Positions 16,243-24,418 are shown, counted from the first letter of the stretch. The stretch: DNA of 33,567 nucleotides from an uncultured Bacilli bacterium (GCA_944359725.1 CALVSY010000016.1:1-33567), one strand, 5' to 3'. The notes: generated from the letters alone by a model not told the origin. Program-made: numbers and translations.

Positions 16243-17103
16243 ATGAATGCAATAGAAATTAAAAATATTAAGAAAATTTATAAAGATTTTAAGTTAGATA
16301 TTAATAACTTTAAAGTTCCAAGCGGCACGATAACAGGTTTAATTGGAGAAAATGGAGCAGGTAAAACAACTTTAATAAAATCTATTTTGGGAATAATAAA
16401 ATCTGATTGTAAAAATTTAAAAATATTTAATAAAGATTATAAAGAAAATGAAAATGATATAAAGGATGATATTGGTCTTGTTTTAGATAACGCTTTTTTT
16501 CCAGAGTTATTAAACGCAAAAGATATTAATACTGTTATGAAAGGAATTTATAAAAACTGGGATGAAAAGTTATTCTTTAAATACCTAAAAGATTTTAACT
16601 TACCACACGATAAAGAAATAAAAAGCTTATCATGCGGTATGAAAAAGAAGTTAGAGATAATAACGGCCTTGTCACATCATCCTAAATTACTTATATTAGA
16701 CGAACCAACAAGTGGACTTGACCCGGTTGCAAGAAGTGAGGTTTTAGATATTTTACTTAAGTTTATAAAAGATGAGGATCATACGGTTTTACTTTCAACT
16801 CACATAACAACCGACTTAGAACACACCTCTGATCAAATAATATTTATTGATGATGGTAAAATCGTTTTAGATGAACAAAAAGATAACGTAATTAATGATT
16901 ATGGCATTTTAAAATGTGATCATTCTTACTTTGATAAAATATCTAAAAATGATGTTTTAGCATATAAGAAAAATAAGTATAACACGGACGTTTTAATAAA
17001 AGATAAAGAAAGGCTAAAGAAAAAATACAAAGGCGTTATAATTGATAACGTTACGTTAGAAGATTTAATGATTTTAATGATTAAAGGAGATAAGTTATCA
17101 TGA
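16243..17103 (+). CDS. ABC transporter ATP-binding protein (YtrB/PmtA-like)
   Basis: A cytosolic ATPase of 286 residues: Walker A GENGAGKTT, the signature LSCGMKKKLEIITAL, Walker B LLILDEPTSGLD and the switch histidine in LLSTHI. The Q-loop region reads IGLVLDNAFF without a clear glutamine, a variation seen in this subfamily. The C-terminal 60 residues are an accessory segment typical of ABC-2 exporters. It starts two bases after the GntR gene (GAGGGAG upstream) and overlaps the permease gene by four bases, so the three genes are one transcript. It energises the membrane partner at 17100. Similar GntR-ATPase-permease sets export or sense phenol-soluble modulins or lipid II-binding drugs; the substrate here is unknown. 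Confidence 0.88.
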   Translation: MNAIEIKNIKKIYKDFKLDINNFKVPSGTITGLIGENGAGKTTLIKSILGIIKSDCKNLKIFNKDYKENENDIKDDIGLVLDNAFFPELLNAKDINTVMKGIYKNWDEKLFFKYLKDFNLPHDKEIKSLSCGMKKKLEIITALSHHPKLLILDEPTSGLDPVARSEVLDILLKFIKDEDHTVLLSTHITTDLEHTSDQIIFIDDGKIVLDEQKDNVINDYGILKCDHSYFDKISKNDVLAYKKNKYNTDVLIKDKERLKKKYKGVIIDNVTLEDLMILMIKGDKLS

Positions 17104-17732
17104 TGGGATTTATAAAAAAAGATTTATTATTAGTAAAGAAAAACTTAAAAACGTTAATTGTAATAGCAGTCCTTTTTATATTCATGGCCATTCAAAACAT
17201 ATTTGATTTAAGCATTGTTTTACCGGTTATGGGACTTATGGTTTTTATATCTACTTTTAGTTATGATGATTATAATGGATTTAATAGTTATGTAGTTGGC
17301 ATGCCAAACGGAAGAAAAAACTCCGTTAAAGGTAAATATGTATCTTCCATAATATTAGGTGTTATTCTGCTTATTTTAAGTGTTTTAATTTTTTACTTAG
17401 CAAAAACCTTTAATAATGAACAAATAAGCATTAATGATATTAGAAATATTGTTATTACAAGTTACTTGTCAATATGCATTATAATAGCTTTTATGTATCC
17501 CATAATTTATAAGTTTGGCGCTACTAACGGAAGAATATGGATATTTATAATAGTGTTTTTAATCTTTGGTATATTTGCGTTATTATCGAAGTTTGTCAAC
17601 TTAAATAACGTAATTAACTTATTTAATCAAATAGAGCATTGTAACACTATTTTAATCATTATAATATCCTTTCTAATACTTTTATTATCATATAAAATAT
17701 CCCTTCATATATATAAAAATAAAGAGTTTTAA
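17100..17732 (+). CDS. ABC-2 type transporter permease
   Basis: A protein of 210 residues with six hydrophobic segments (about 18-35, 39-52, 75-97, 112-130, 140-160, 178-197), matching the small ABC-2 permease family often paired with YtrA-type regulators. The N-terminal MGFIKKDLLLVKKN amphipathic start is typical of it. The start overlaps the ATPase stop as ATGATG, indicating coupled translation. With six segments it would need to dimerise to form a pore. It is the last gene of the GntR operon; no separate second permease is present, unlike the four-gene Pmt system. Confidence 0.8.
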   Translation: MMGFIKKDLLLVKKNLKTLIVIAVLFIFMAIQNIFDLSIVLPVMGLMVFISTFSYDDYNGFNSYVVGMPNGRKNSVKGKYVSSIILGVILLILSVLIFYLAKTFNNEQISINDIRNIVITSYLSICIIIAFMYPIIYKFGATNGRIWIFIIVFLIFGIFALLSKFVNLNNVINLFNQIEHCNTILIIIISFLILLLSYKISLHIYKNKEF

Positions 17733-17745
17733 CTTAATTTTTCAC

Positions 17746-17774
17746 TTACAAAGATTTAAAAAAAGTGGTATAAT
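17746..17774 (+). promoter_or_regulatory. Promoter upstream of the carD-like gene
   Basis: TTACAA (17746-17751), 17 bases, TATAAT (17769-17774) with a TG extension (TGG before the -10). Transcription would start near 17781, just before a terminator-like hairpin. Confidence 0.65.
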
Positions 17775-17789
17775 TAATTTATAGCTAAT

Positions 17790-17821
17790 AGCTAACTAGC
17801 TTAATTTAGTTAGCTTTTTTT
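17790..17821 (+). terminator. Terminator-like hairpin in the carD leader
   Basis: AGCTAACTA (17790-17798) pairs perfectly with TAGTTAGCT (17807-17815), followed by six Ts. It lies downstream of the promoter at 17746-17774 and upstream of the ribosome site at 17824-17833. No promoter fits between it and the gene, so transcripts must read through it. It could stop read-through from the permease gene, or act as an attenuator. Confidence 0.6.
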
Positions 17822-17844
17822 AATAGGAAGGGGAGTGTTTTTAA

Positions 17845-18339
17845 ATGTTTGAAAAAGGCTCATACGTAATTTATAAAAGAGATGTTTGCAAAATCATTGA
17901 TATTTTTAAAAGTAAGGTAAATAACATGGAGTATTATCGTTTAAGTCCTATATCAGATGAATCTTTAATAATAAACGTTCCAACTGATAATAAAAATGGG
18001 TACCTAAAAAGGTTACTTACGAAAGAAGAAATCGAAAAGTTAATTGGTAACATTCCTAATATTATGCCAGTTGAAGCTGATTCTCATTCATTAGATAATG
18101 TTTATAAAGAACTATTTCATAGTGGTAATCATGAGGATTTAATAAAGATAATAAAAACAAGTTATTTAAGAAATAAACATAGAAAAGAAGCTAAAAGAAG
18201 TATTGGACAAAAAGACGATGAATATTTTAAAAAGGCTGAGAAGTATTTGTATAATGAGTTTTCCGTTGTGTTAGGATTAGATTTTGATGAAACTAAAAAA
18301 TACGTTATAGATAAGGTAAAAGAAAATGTTAAAGATTAG
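17845..18339 (+). CDS. CarD-like transcription regulator
   Basis: A protein of 164 residues. The first 60 residues (FEKGSYVIYKRDVCKIIDI, then YYRLSP) match the RNA polymerase-interacting domain shared by CarD/CdnL and transcription-repair coupling factor, which binds the beta subunit. The rest is helical (LLTKEEIEKLIGNIPN and onward), as in the C-terminal DNA-binding half of CarD, which helps open promoters such as those for rRNA. AGGAAGGGGAG (17825-17835) is a strong ribosome site. It overlaps the next gene, which resembles the alpha C-terminal domain, so both products probably act on RNA polymerase. Expression passes through a leader hairpin. The family is clear; the regulated promoters are unknown. 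Confidence 0.82.
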   Translation: MFEKGSYVIYKRDVCKIIDIFKSKVNNMEYYRLSPISDESLIINVPTDNKNGYLKRLLTKEEIEKLIGNIPNIMPVEADSHSLDNVYKELFHSGNHEDLIKIIKTSYLRNKHRKEAKRSIGQKDDEYFKKAEKYLYNEFSVVLGLDFDETKKYVIDKVKENVKD

Positions 18340-18538
18340 TGAAAAGTTAAGCAATCTATCAAGTTTAGGGTTTGATGATAAAATAGTAGAAAAACTAAAA
18401 ATAAGTGGTATATTATCCACTAAAGAATTATGTAAAACAAGTAAAAAGACTCTTAAGAAATTAAATTTTAGCGTAAGAGACGTAAATTATATAGAAGTAA
18501 AACTACAATTACTAGGTCTTGATTTATCAAGAAAATAA
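18326..18538 (+). CDS. Small protein resembling a free RNA polymerase alpha CTD
   Basis: A protein of 70 residues overlapping the carD-like gene by 14 bases, so it is translationally coupled. Residues 20-70 follow the helix-hairpin-helix pattern of the alpha C-terminal domain: VEKLKISGILSTKELCKTS corresponds to the CLKRAGI-TVQEL region of RpoA, and the final LQLLGLDLSRK to its LEELGLGL end. The glycine-containing hairpin (LGxKSL in RpoA) is replaced by NFSVRDV. Such a domain binds DNA or transcription factors. RpoA itself is encoded elsewhere in bacteria, so this is not the polymerase subunit. A general HhH DNA-binding role is the alternative. A terminator follows directly. Confidence 0.6.
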   Translation: MLKISEKLSNLSSLGFDDKIVEKLKISGILSTKELCKTSKKTLKKLNFSVRDVNYIEVKLQLLGLDLSRK

Positions 18539-18559
18539 AAGCCAGTTTATGGCTTTTTT
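18537..18559 (+). terminator. Intrinsic terminator after the alpha CTD-like gene
   Basis: AAAAGCCA and TGGCTTTT (18537-18544, 18550-18557) with a short loop and a T run, starting inside the TAA stop. Confidence 0.75.
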
Positions 18560-18560
18560 A

Positions 18561-18589
18561 TTTATATTAAAATATTTTAATGCTATAAT
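18561..18589 (+). promoter_or_regulatory. Promoter of the bceRS-like genes
   Basis: TTTATA (18561-18566), 17 bases, TATAAT (18584-18589) with the extended -10 TGC. The start near 18596 leaves a leader of about ten bases containing only the ribosome site, which rules out the in-frame ATG at 18594 and supports the TTG start at 18606. Confidence 0.6.
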
Positions 18590-18605
18590 ATACATGGTGA
18601 TTAAA

Positions 18606-19268
18606 TTGAAGAAGATATTAATTATTGAAGATGATCTAGCGCTTGCAAGTGAGTTAAAATGCCTTTTAGATAACGCTGGGTATTTATCTTATGTGGTAAA
18701 AGATTTTAAAAACGTTTTAAATACCATAAACGAAAATGACTTTGATTTAATATTATTAGATATTAATATTCCGTATGTAAACGGGGAATTATTACTAAAG
18801 GAAATACGTAAAACAAAAACTACTCCGGTTATCATGGTAACAAGTAAAAATACCGAAGCAGATGAGGTTTTATCCATTTCTTATGGAGCGGATGATTTTA
18901 TTACCAAACCATATAATCCAACCATTTTACTTTTAAGAATAAATAATATATTTAAAAGAACAAGTAATTTAGGTAGTATAATAAACTATAAGGATTTAAA
19001 AGTAAACGTAGGTAAAGGAATAATCACTAAAGGAACACAAGAAGTTATTTTAACCAAAAACGAGATGATAATTTTTAACTACTTACTTAACAATCAAAAC
19101 CGAATCGTATCAAGAGATGAGTTAATGACTGATTTATGGAATAATAGTGAGTACGTAAATGATAACGCATTAACCGTTAACATAAGTAGACTAAGAGCGA
19201 AACTAAAGGATTTAGGGTATGAAAATGCTATTGAAACAAGGAAAAAGGCAGGGTACATACTATCATGA
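18606..19268 (+). CDS. bceR: Response regulator, OmpR family, BceR-like
   Basis: A protein of 220 residues. The receiver (1-115) has IIEDD, the phosphorylation site Asp52 in LLDINIPY, VMVTSKN and the Lys of TKPYNP. The C-terminal winged helix (about 125-220) has LTKNEMIIFNYLLNNQNRIVSR-type and TVNISRLRAKL helices and the RKKAGYIL end. I place the start at TTG 18606, with GGTGAT (18596-18601) upstream. It overlaps the kinase gene by four bases, and together with it and the downstream ATPase and permease it forms a Bce-type peptide antibiotic detection module. A BceR-like operator is present before the ATPase gene. The gene symbol is by similarity of the whole cassette. Confidence 0.85.
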   Translation: MKKILIIEDDLALASELKCLLDNAGYLSYVVKDFKNVLNTINENDFDLILLDINIPYVNGELLLKEIRKTKTTPVIMVTSKNTEADEVLSISYGADDFITKPYNPTILLLRINNIFKRTSNLGSIINYKDLKVNVGKGIITKGTQEVILTKNEMIIFNYLLNNQNRIVSRDELMTDLWNNSEYVNDNALTVNISRLRAKLKDLGYENAIETRKKAGYILS

Positions 19269-20278
19269 GTTTTTTAAAATACTTAAAAGATAAGCTTTTT
19301 GTTATTTTAACGTTTTTATTTTCATACATAGTAATCCTTTTAATGCTTATTGCTTTTAAAATCGATTATTCTTTAATAATTGCAATAACAATCGTTTTGT
19401 TTTTAATGATTTTAATAATTATCCTAGAAGGTTATTTTAGAAAAAGAAGTTTTTATAACACACTCATTAACAACACAAATAAATTAGATAAAAAATACCT
19501 GGTTTTAGAAACGCTTTATAAACCAGATTTTTACGAAGGTAAAATAGCGTATGACACGTTATACGACATTAATAAATCGATGACGGAAAACGTAAAAAAA
19601 CATAATGACCAGCTAACGGACTTTAAAGAGTACATAGAAATGTGGATTCACGAAATAAAGGTTCCTATCGCATCTTTAGTTTTACAAATTCATAATAACA
19701 AAGATAAAAAAAGTAAGGACATTTTAAAGAAAATAAATAAAATAGATGAGTTAACCGAGCAGATTTTATATTACGTAAGAACCGAAAGCATAGAAAAAGA
19801 TTACTTAATTAAAGATGCTAACCTTAATAAAATAGTAGGTGAGGTTGCTTTAAAAAACAAAGATTATTTATTGGAAAATAAAATTAACTTTGTATGTGAT
19901 AATTTAAATTACGACGTTTTAACTGATTCTAAATGGCTTGTTTTTATTCTAAACCAAATCGTTAATAACAGCATCAAGTATAAAAAAGAAAAAGGTGATG
20001 CAATACTTAAGATTTATGCCGAGAATAACAAAAAAAGCGTAAAATTAATAATCGAAGATAACGGAATCGGAATAATAGAAAGTGATTTACCTAGGGTATT
20101 TGATAAATCATTTACTGGTTACAACGGAAGAATAAGACATAAATCAACTGGTATGGGACTTTTTATTGCAAAAAGTTTATGTGACAGACTAGGCCATAAA
20201 ATAGAAATCGAATCAAAGCAAAACGAGTATACAAAAGTTATTATTACCTTTTCTAAAAATGATTATTATTGCGTTTAA
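19265..20278 (+). CDS. bceS: Intramembrane-sensing histidine kinase, BceS-like
   Basis: A protein of 337 residues. Two membrane helices (about 12-33 and 37-57) are joined by only a few residues, so there is no outer sensor domain. The dimerisation helix carries phospho-acceptor His129 in MWIHEIKVPIASL, a form typical of BceS/BraS kinases. The ATPase domain has IVNNSIKY (N box), IEDNGIGI, VFDKSFTG and TGMGLFIAK. BceS kinases do not sense the drug directly; they respond to the activity of the BceAB transporter, which is encoded next. The gene overlaps the regulator by four bases. A palindromic operator begins two bases after its stop codon. Confidence 0.88.
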   Translation: MSFLKYLKDKLFVILTFLFSYIVILLMLIAFKIDYSLIIAITIVLFLMILIIILEGYFRKRSFYNTLINNTNKLDKKYLVLETLYKPDFYEGKIAYDTLYDINKSMTENVKKHNDQLTDFKEYIEMWIHEIKVPIASLVLQIHNNKDKKSKDILKKINKIDELTEQILYYVRTESIEKDYLIKDANLNKIVGEVALKNKDYLLENKINFVCDNLNYDVLTDSKWLVFILNQIVNNSIKYKKEKGDAILKIYAENNKKSVKLIIEDNGIGIIESDLPRVFDKSFTGYNGRIRHKSTGMGLFIAKSLCDRLGHKIEIESKQNEYTKVIITFSKNDYYCV

Positions 20279-20280
20279 AA

Positions 20281-20307
20281 ACATTACAAAATTGTAATGT
20301 TTTGTAA
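20281..20307 (+). promoter_or_regulatory. BceR-like operator upstream of the ABC genes
   Basis: ACATTACAA (20281-20289) and TTGTAATGT (20292-20300) form an inverted repeat that contains TTACA-N4-TGTAA, the known layout of BceR binding sites. A further TGTAA half-site follows at 20303-20307, as reported for BceR promoters, which carry an extra half-site. A -10-like TATAAA at 20339-20344 has no good -35 box, consistent with an activator-dependent promoter. Confidence 0.65.
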
Positions 20308-20368
20308 TGTTAAAGACGCGATTAATTTTACATTGAAGTATAAAATGGATACTGAAAGGAATGATTTT

Positions 20369-21130
20369 ATGGAAGAAATTTTAAAAATTAAAAACGTAGA
20401 AAAATACTACGGAAACAGATCATCTTTAACAAAGGCGATTGATGATATTTCTTTTTCGGTATCAAAGGGAGAGTTTGTCGCGATAATGGGAGCATCAGGA
20501 AGCGGTAAAACAACACTTTTAAACGTTGTATCAACAATTGATAAAGTATCATCAGGTCACATCTTTGTAGATGGTATAGACGTTACCAAATTAAAGGGTA
20601 ATGATTTAAATAAGTTTAGAAGAGAAGACTTAGGTTTTATCTTTCAGGACTTTAACTTACTTGATACTTTAACGGCGTATGAAAACATTGCCTTAGCACT
20701 TTCTATTCAAAACGTAAAGGCAAATGAAATAGAAAGAAGAATAAAAAAAGTAAGTGATGACTTAGGAATAAAAGACGTTTTAAAAAAGTATCCGTACCAA
20801 ATGAGTGGTGGACAAAAACAAAGGGTAGCATCTGCAAGAGCAATAATAACTAATCCAAAATTAATTTTAGCAGACGAACCAACTGGAGCATTAGATTCAA
20901 AATCATCTAAGATGCTTTTAGAAAGTTTTAATTACTTAAACGAAGAAAAACAAGCTACCATCTTAATGGTTACTCATGATGCTTTTACTGCTTCATATTC
21001 CAATCGCGTAATCTTTATAAAAGACGGTAAATTATTTAATGAAATAAGAAAAGGAAACCAATCAAGAAAAGAGTTCTTTAACAAGATAATAGACGTTGTA
21101 ACTCTTTTAGGTGGAAACGATGCTTTGTAA
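20369..21130 (+). CDS. bceA: ABC transporter ATP-binding protein, BceA-like
   Basis: A protein of 253 residues: Walker A GASGSGKTT, Q loop IFQDFN, signature MSGGQKQRVASARAI, Walker [13 protein letters not shown] and the histidine of MVTHD, all of the MacB/LolD/BceA branch. It powers the BceB permease encoded next, which frees lipid II-cycle intermediates from peptide antibiotics such as bacitracin or mersacidin-like compounds. ATG 20369 has GAAAGGA (20354-20360) upstream; the longer frame starting at 20297 would begin inside the operator. Its last 11 bases overlap the permease gene. Confidence 0.9.
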   Translation: MEEILKIKNVEKYYGNRSSLTKAIDDISFSVSKGEFVAIMGASGSGKTTLLNVVSTIDKVSSGHIFVDGIDVTKLKGNDLNKFRREDLGFIFQDFNLLDTLTAYENIALALSIQNVKANEIERRIKKVSDDLGIKDVLKKYPYQMSGGQKQRVASARAIITNPKLILADEPTGALDSKSSKMLLESFNYLNEEKQATILMVTHDAFTASYSNRVIFIKDGKLFNEIRKGNQSRKEFFNKIIDVVTLLGGNDAL

Positions 21131-23183
21131 ACTATCTTTTAAAAACATTAAAAAAAGTTTTAAAGATTACGCAATATACTTTTTTACACTTGTTTTAGGC
21201 GTTTCAATATTTTACGTTTTTAACGCAATTGAAAGCCAAACAGCAATGCTAAAGGTTACCTCTTCAACAAGAGAAGTAATTGAATTGATGACCAACTCAC
21301 TTTCCGCGGTAAGTGTTTTCGTATCATTTATCTTAGGATTTTTAATTATTTACGCATCGAGCTTCTTAATTAAAAGAAGGAATAAAGAGTTTGGTATTTA
21401 TTTGACACTTGGAATGAGCAAAAGAAAAATATCAATGATTTTGTTTTTAGAAACGTTATTTATTGGTGTTATATCCCTTGCGGTTGGTTTAGTTTTAGGA
21501 GTTGGATTATCACAGTTAATGAGTTTATTAGTTGCTAACTCGTTTGAAGCTGACTTAACTTCTTTTGCCTTTACTTTTTCATCTTCAGCGTTTTTTAAAA
21601 CGTTAATTTACTTTGGAATTATATATTTAATAGTAATGATATTTAACACGATAAACATAAGTAAATGTAAGCTTATTGATCTTTTATACGCTTATAAAAA
21701 ATCAGAAAAAGTAAAATTAAAAAACCCGGTTTTATGCATTATTTTATTTATAATAGCATGCGTAGCGTTAGGCTATAGTTATTACTTGGTAACCGCTGGC
21801 GTAAACAAGTTAGATAATGCTGGTATGATCTTTTTACCAATTGCACTAGGTGCGATATCAACCTTTTTGATTTTCTTTTCATTATCAGGCTTACTTTTAA
21901 AAGTAGTTATGAAAATGAAAAACGTCTACTATAAAGGATTAAATAGTTTTACCATAAGACAAATATCAAGTAAGATAAACACCGCTGTTTTTTCAATGAC
22001 GATTATTTGTTTAATGCTTTTTATAACAATATGCGTGTTTTCATCTTCTTTATCAATTAAAAACTCAATGACTAATAATTTAAAGACGTTAGCACCAGTT
22101 GATATAGAAATATATAAAACACTTGATATGCCTCTTGATGAGGCGGATAATTATGGTTATACCTATGAACAAGTACTTGATTCTAAGTTAAGCGTAAGAG
22201 AAACTCTAGAGAAACTAGATTTTAACCCAGACTTATACTTTACTGATATATTAGAGTTTAACGTTTATGCGGTAAATGACATAACCGTTAAAGAAACACT
22301 TGGTACGGCTTTTGATGAAGTTTTAAAAGAACAACCATACCTTACTTATGATTCTGCTGAAACATTTGTAAAACTAAGTGATTATAATAAGGTTGCTAAA
22401 TTATATGGACTTGATACTTTATCATTAAAGGATAATGAGTACATATTAGTGGCAGACTTTGATCAGTGGATTAAAATTAGGAACAAAGGATTAAAGGCTA
22501 ACACCAAAATAACTTTATTAGGAAAGGATTATTATCCAAAATATAATCACACGGTAAATGGTTTTATAAATATTAGTAATAACCATATAAACATAGGATT
22601 CTTCGTTGTTCCAGATGATGCGGTAGATGAAAGCATAAGAGAGCAAAATATCATGATTGCAAATTACAAGGCTAAAAGTGAAGATGCTAAAAAAGAAATA
22701 GAGCAAAGAATAATTGATTTAGATAATCATCCTTATGCTAAAAACACTAATCTTTCCGCATCAAGTAAATTAGCAATATACGAAGGAAGCGTAAGCTTAG
22801 GAGCATTAGCTACCTTTATCGGTCTTTATTTAGGAATTATCTTCCTTATATCATCAGCTGCAATTCTTGCTTTAAAAGAGTTATCTGAATCAGCGGATAA
22901 TAAAGAAAGATTTAGGATGTTAAGAAAACTAGGAGCGGATGAAAAACTTCTTAACCGTGCTTTATTTAGACAAATATTTATATTCTTTATGTTCCCTCTT
23001 TTACTTGCGATTATCCACTCGGTATTTGGAATTATGTTTTGTAATTACATATTATCAACGCTTGGCACTGATGAGGTTTTAGCATCAATTATAATGACAG
23101 CAGTATTCTTAGTAATAATATACGGTGGCTACTTCTTAATTACTTATTTATGTAGTAAAAACATCATAAAGGAACGAAGATAA
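21120..23183 (+). CDS. bceB: ABC transporter permease, BceB-like
   Basis: A protein of 687 residues. It opens LCKLSFKNIKKSFKDYAIYF, the BceB/VraG signature, and has about ten membrane segments: seven up to about residue 310, then a large outer domain (about 310-560) between segments 7 and 8, then three more. This outer domain is the part that recognises the drug-target complex and gives Bce systems their specificity. The ribosome site AGGTGG (21109-21114) and coupling to the ATPase gene favour ATG 21120 over GTG 21111. Its stop overlaps the start of a 32-residue membrane peptide (TAATG). Target drug cannot be predicted from sequence alone. Confidence 0.9.
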   Translation: MLCKLSFKNIKKSFKDYAIYFFTLVLGVSIFYVFNAIESQTAMLKVTSSTREVIELMTNSLSAVSVFVSFILGFLIIYASSFLIKRRNKEFGIYLTLGMSKRKISMILFLETLFIGVISLAVGLVLGVGLSQLMSLLVANSFEADLTSFAFTFSSSAFFKTLIYFGIIYLIVMIFNTINISKCKLIDLLYAYKKSEKVKLKNPVLCIILFIIACVALGYSYYLVTAGVNKLDNAGMIFLPIALGAISTFLIFFSLSGLLLKVVMKMKNVYYKGLNSFTIRQISSKINTAVFSMTIICLMLFITICVFSSSLSIKNSMTNNLKTLAPVDIEIYKTLDMPLDEADNYGYTYEQVLDSKLSVRETLEKLDFNPDLYFTDILEFNVYAVNDITVKETLGTAFDEVLKEQPYLTYDSAETFVKLSDYNKVAKLYGLDTLSLKDNEYILVADFDQWIKIRNKGLKANTKITLLGKDYYPKYNHTVNGFINISNNHINIGFFVVPDDAVDESIREQNIMIANYKAKSEDAKKEIEQRIIDLDNHPYAKNTNLSASSKLAIYEGSVSLGALATFIGLYLGIIFLISSAAILALKELSESADNKERFRMLRKLGADEKLLNRALFRQIFIFFMFPLLLAIIHSVFGIMFCNYILSTLGTDEVLASIIMTAVFLVIIYGGYFLITYLCSKNIIKERR

Positions 23184-23281
23184 TGATAAGTGATAATGAT
23201 TTTTTAACAGTTTTATTTCCAATTGGAATAGTAGTATTAGTTTTAATTATTATACTTATAATAAGAAAGGATAAGGATTAG
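23183..23281 (+). CDS. Small membrane peptide coupled to the BceB gene
   Basis: A 32-residue peptide: MISDNDFLTV, then a hydrophobic helix of about 18 residues, then the charged tail RKDKD. Its ATG overlaps the permease TAA as TAATG, and AAGGAACGAAG (23169-23179) is a reasonable ribosome site, so it would be made with BceAB. The positive tail after the helix predicts N-out, C-in topology. I do not recognise it; a small accessory subunit of the transporter or kinase is possible, and so is chance. The clean coupling and the helix design argue for a real gene. Confidence 0.55.
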   Translation: MISDNDFLTVLFPIGIVVLVLIIILIIRKDKD

Positions 23282-23298
23282 TAAAAAAACTAATCCTT
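23273..23298 (+). other. Hairpin between the Bce module and the VanZ gene
   Basis: AAGGATTAGT (23273-23282) pairs with ACTAATCCTT (23289-23298) over an A6 loop, spanning the stop of the small peptide. Only TTTAG follows (no long T run), so it is a weak terminator at best. It may stabilise the Bce mRNA or give partial read-through to the VanZ gene. Confidence 0.5.
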
Positions 23299-23307
23299 TA
23301 GCTAGTT

Positions 23308-24399
23308 ATGGATTATATAAATGCAATAAAAACAGCAGTATTTATTTTTCCTTTTATAGCATTTTTGTTTACTATTCCTTTCATTTTAAATCAGTATCAT
23401 AAATATGGGTCTATAAATAAGTTAAGAAGTGTAATTATATATTCATTCATTTTATACATAATAACCATTTACTTTTTGGTAATCCTTCCGCTTCCTTCTA
23501 AAGAGTACGTAAGAAGTCTTACAACTGCAAAATATAACCTAATACCATTTTCATTTATTACGGACTTTATTAAAGAATCATCATTTGTAATAACGGATCC
23601 TAAAACTTACTTAGAAGCGTTTTTACATCCTTCTTTTTACACCGTTATATTTAACATTATCATGTTTGTTCCTTTTGGTATGTACTTAAGATATTACTTT
23701 AAATGTTCTTTTAAGAAAACACTTCTTTTATCATTTTTATTATCACTTTTCTTTGAATTAACGCAAGCATCAGGCTTGTATGGAATTTATTCAAGACCTT
23801 ACAGATTATTTGACGTTAATGATTTAATGATAAACACTCTAGGAGGAATAATTGGGTATTTTACGGCAGGCTTATTTAAAAAGGTATTACCATCAAGAAA
23901 CAAGATAGATGAAGATTCATTTATTGAAGGCACTAAGGTATCAGGCTTAAGAAGAATAACGCTTTTTATATCTGATTTAATAATGTTTTTATTTATTACC
24001 TTGCTATTTAGTTTAATAATAAAAAGTACTTATTTAAAATACGTTATATTTATTATTTATTATGTAATTATTCCATATCTATTTGATGGTGTTACCATTA
24101 TGGGTAAGTTTTTAAACGTAAAACTAGAGTTTAAAAACAAAAGGTTACTTATGATTACGTTAAGAGTAATATTCTTATTTTTCTATTACTTTATATTTCA
24201 GTTTTTAGCATTATTCATACTATCATTAATAAAAAATTACGTAAGTTTTATCATAGTAATATTTTTAATTATTCTATTTTTAATAATGCTATTTTATATT
24301 TTAAACGTAATTATAATATTAAAAGACAAAGTAATTTTTTACGATAAAATATTCAAGGTAAAGTATGTAAGTTTAATACGGTATGAAAAACAAAAGTAA
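23308..24399 (+). CDS. VanZ-RDD membrane protein
   Basis: A protein of 363 residues with eight or nine membrane segments. The N-terminal half matches VanZ-like proteins: YFLVILPLPS, NLIPFSFI, NIIMFVPFGMYL, LSLFFELTQASGLYG, and RLFDVNDLMINTLGGIIGY with the conserved Asp-Val-Asn-Asp. The C-terminal half begins GLRRITLFISDLIMFLFITL, as in RDD domains. VanZ homologues lower susceptibility to teicoplanin and lipoglycopeptides by an unknown mechanism; the joined RDD part is common in gut Firmicutes. The start has no clear ribosome site and lies only nine bases after a hairpin, so it may depend on transcription from the Bce module, a functional match as both concern envelope antibiotics. Confidence 0.8.
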   Translation: MDYINAIKTAVFIFPFIAFLFTIPFILNQYHKYGSINKLRSVIIYSFILYIITIYFLVILPLPSKEYVRSLTTAKYNLIPFSFITDFIKESSFVITDPKTYLEAFLHPSFYTVIFNIIMFVPFGMYLRYYFKCSFKKTLLLSFLLSLFFELTQASGLYGIYSRPYRLFDVNDLMINTLGGIIGYFTAGLFKKVLPSRNKIDEDSFIEGTKVSGLRRITLFISDLIMFLFITLLFSLIIKSTYLKYVIFIIYYVIIPYLFDGVTIMGKFLNVKLEFKNKRLLMITLRVIFLFFYYFIFQFLALFILSLIKNYVSFIIVIFLIILFLIMLFYILNVIIILKDKVIFYDKIFKVKYVSLIRYEKQK

Positions 24400-24418
24400 A
24401 GGTTTTAGTTAGTAAAAA

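Noticed and set aside
18519..18605. Longer N-terminus of the BceR-like regulator
   Set aside because: The extension would cover a terminator and the TATAAT box of its own promoter; the receiver fold begins at KKILIIEDD.
20297..20368. Longer N-terminus of the BceA-like ATPase
   Set aside because: It would start inside the operator and add residues not found in the family.
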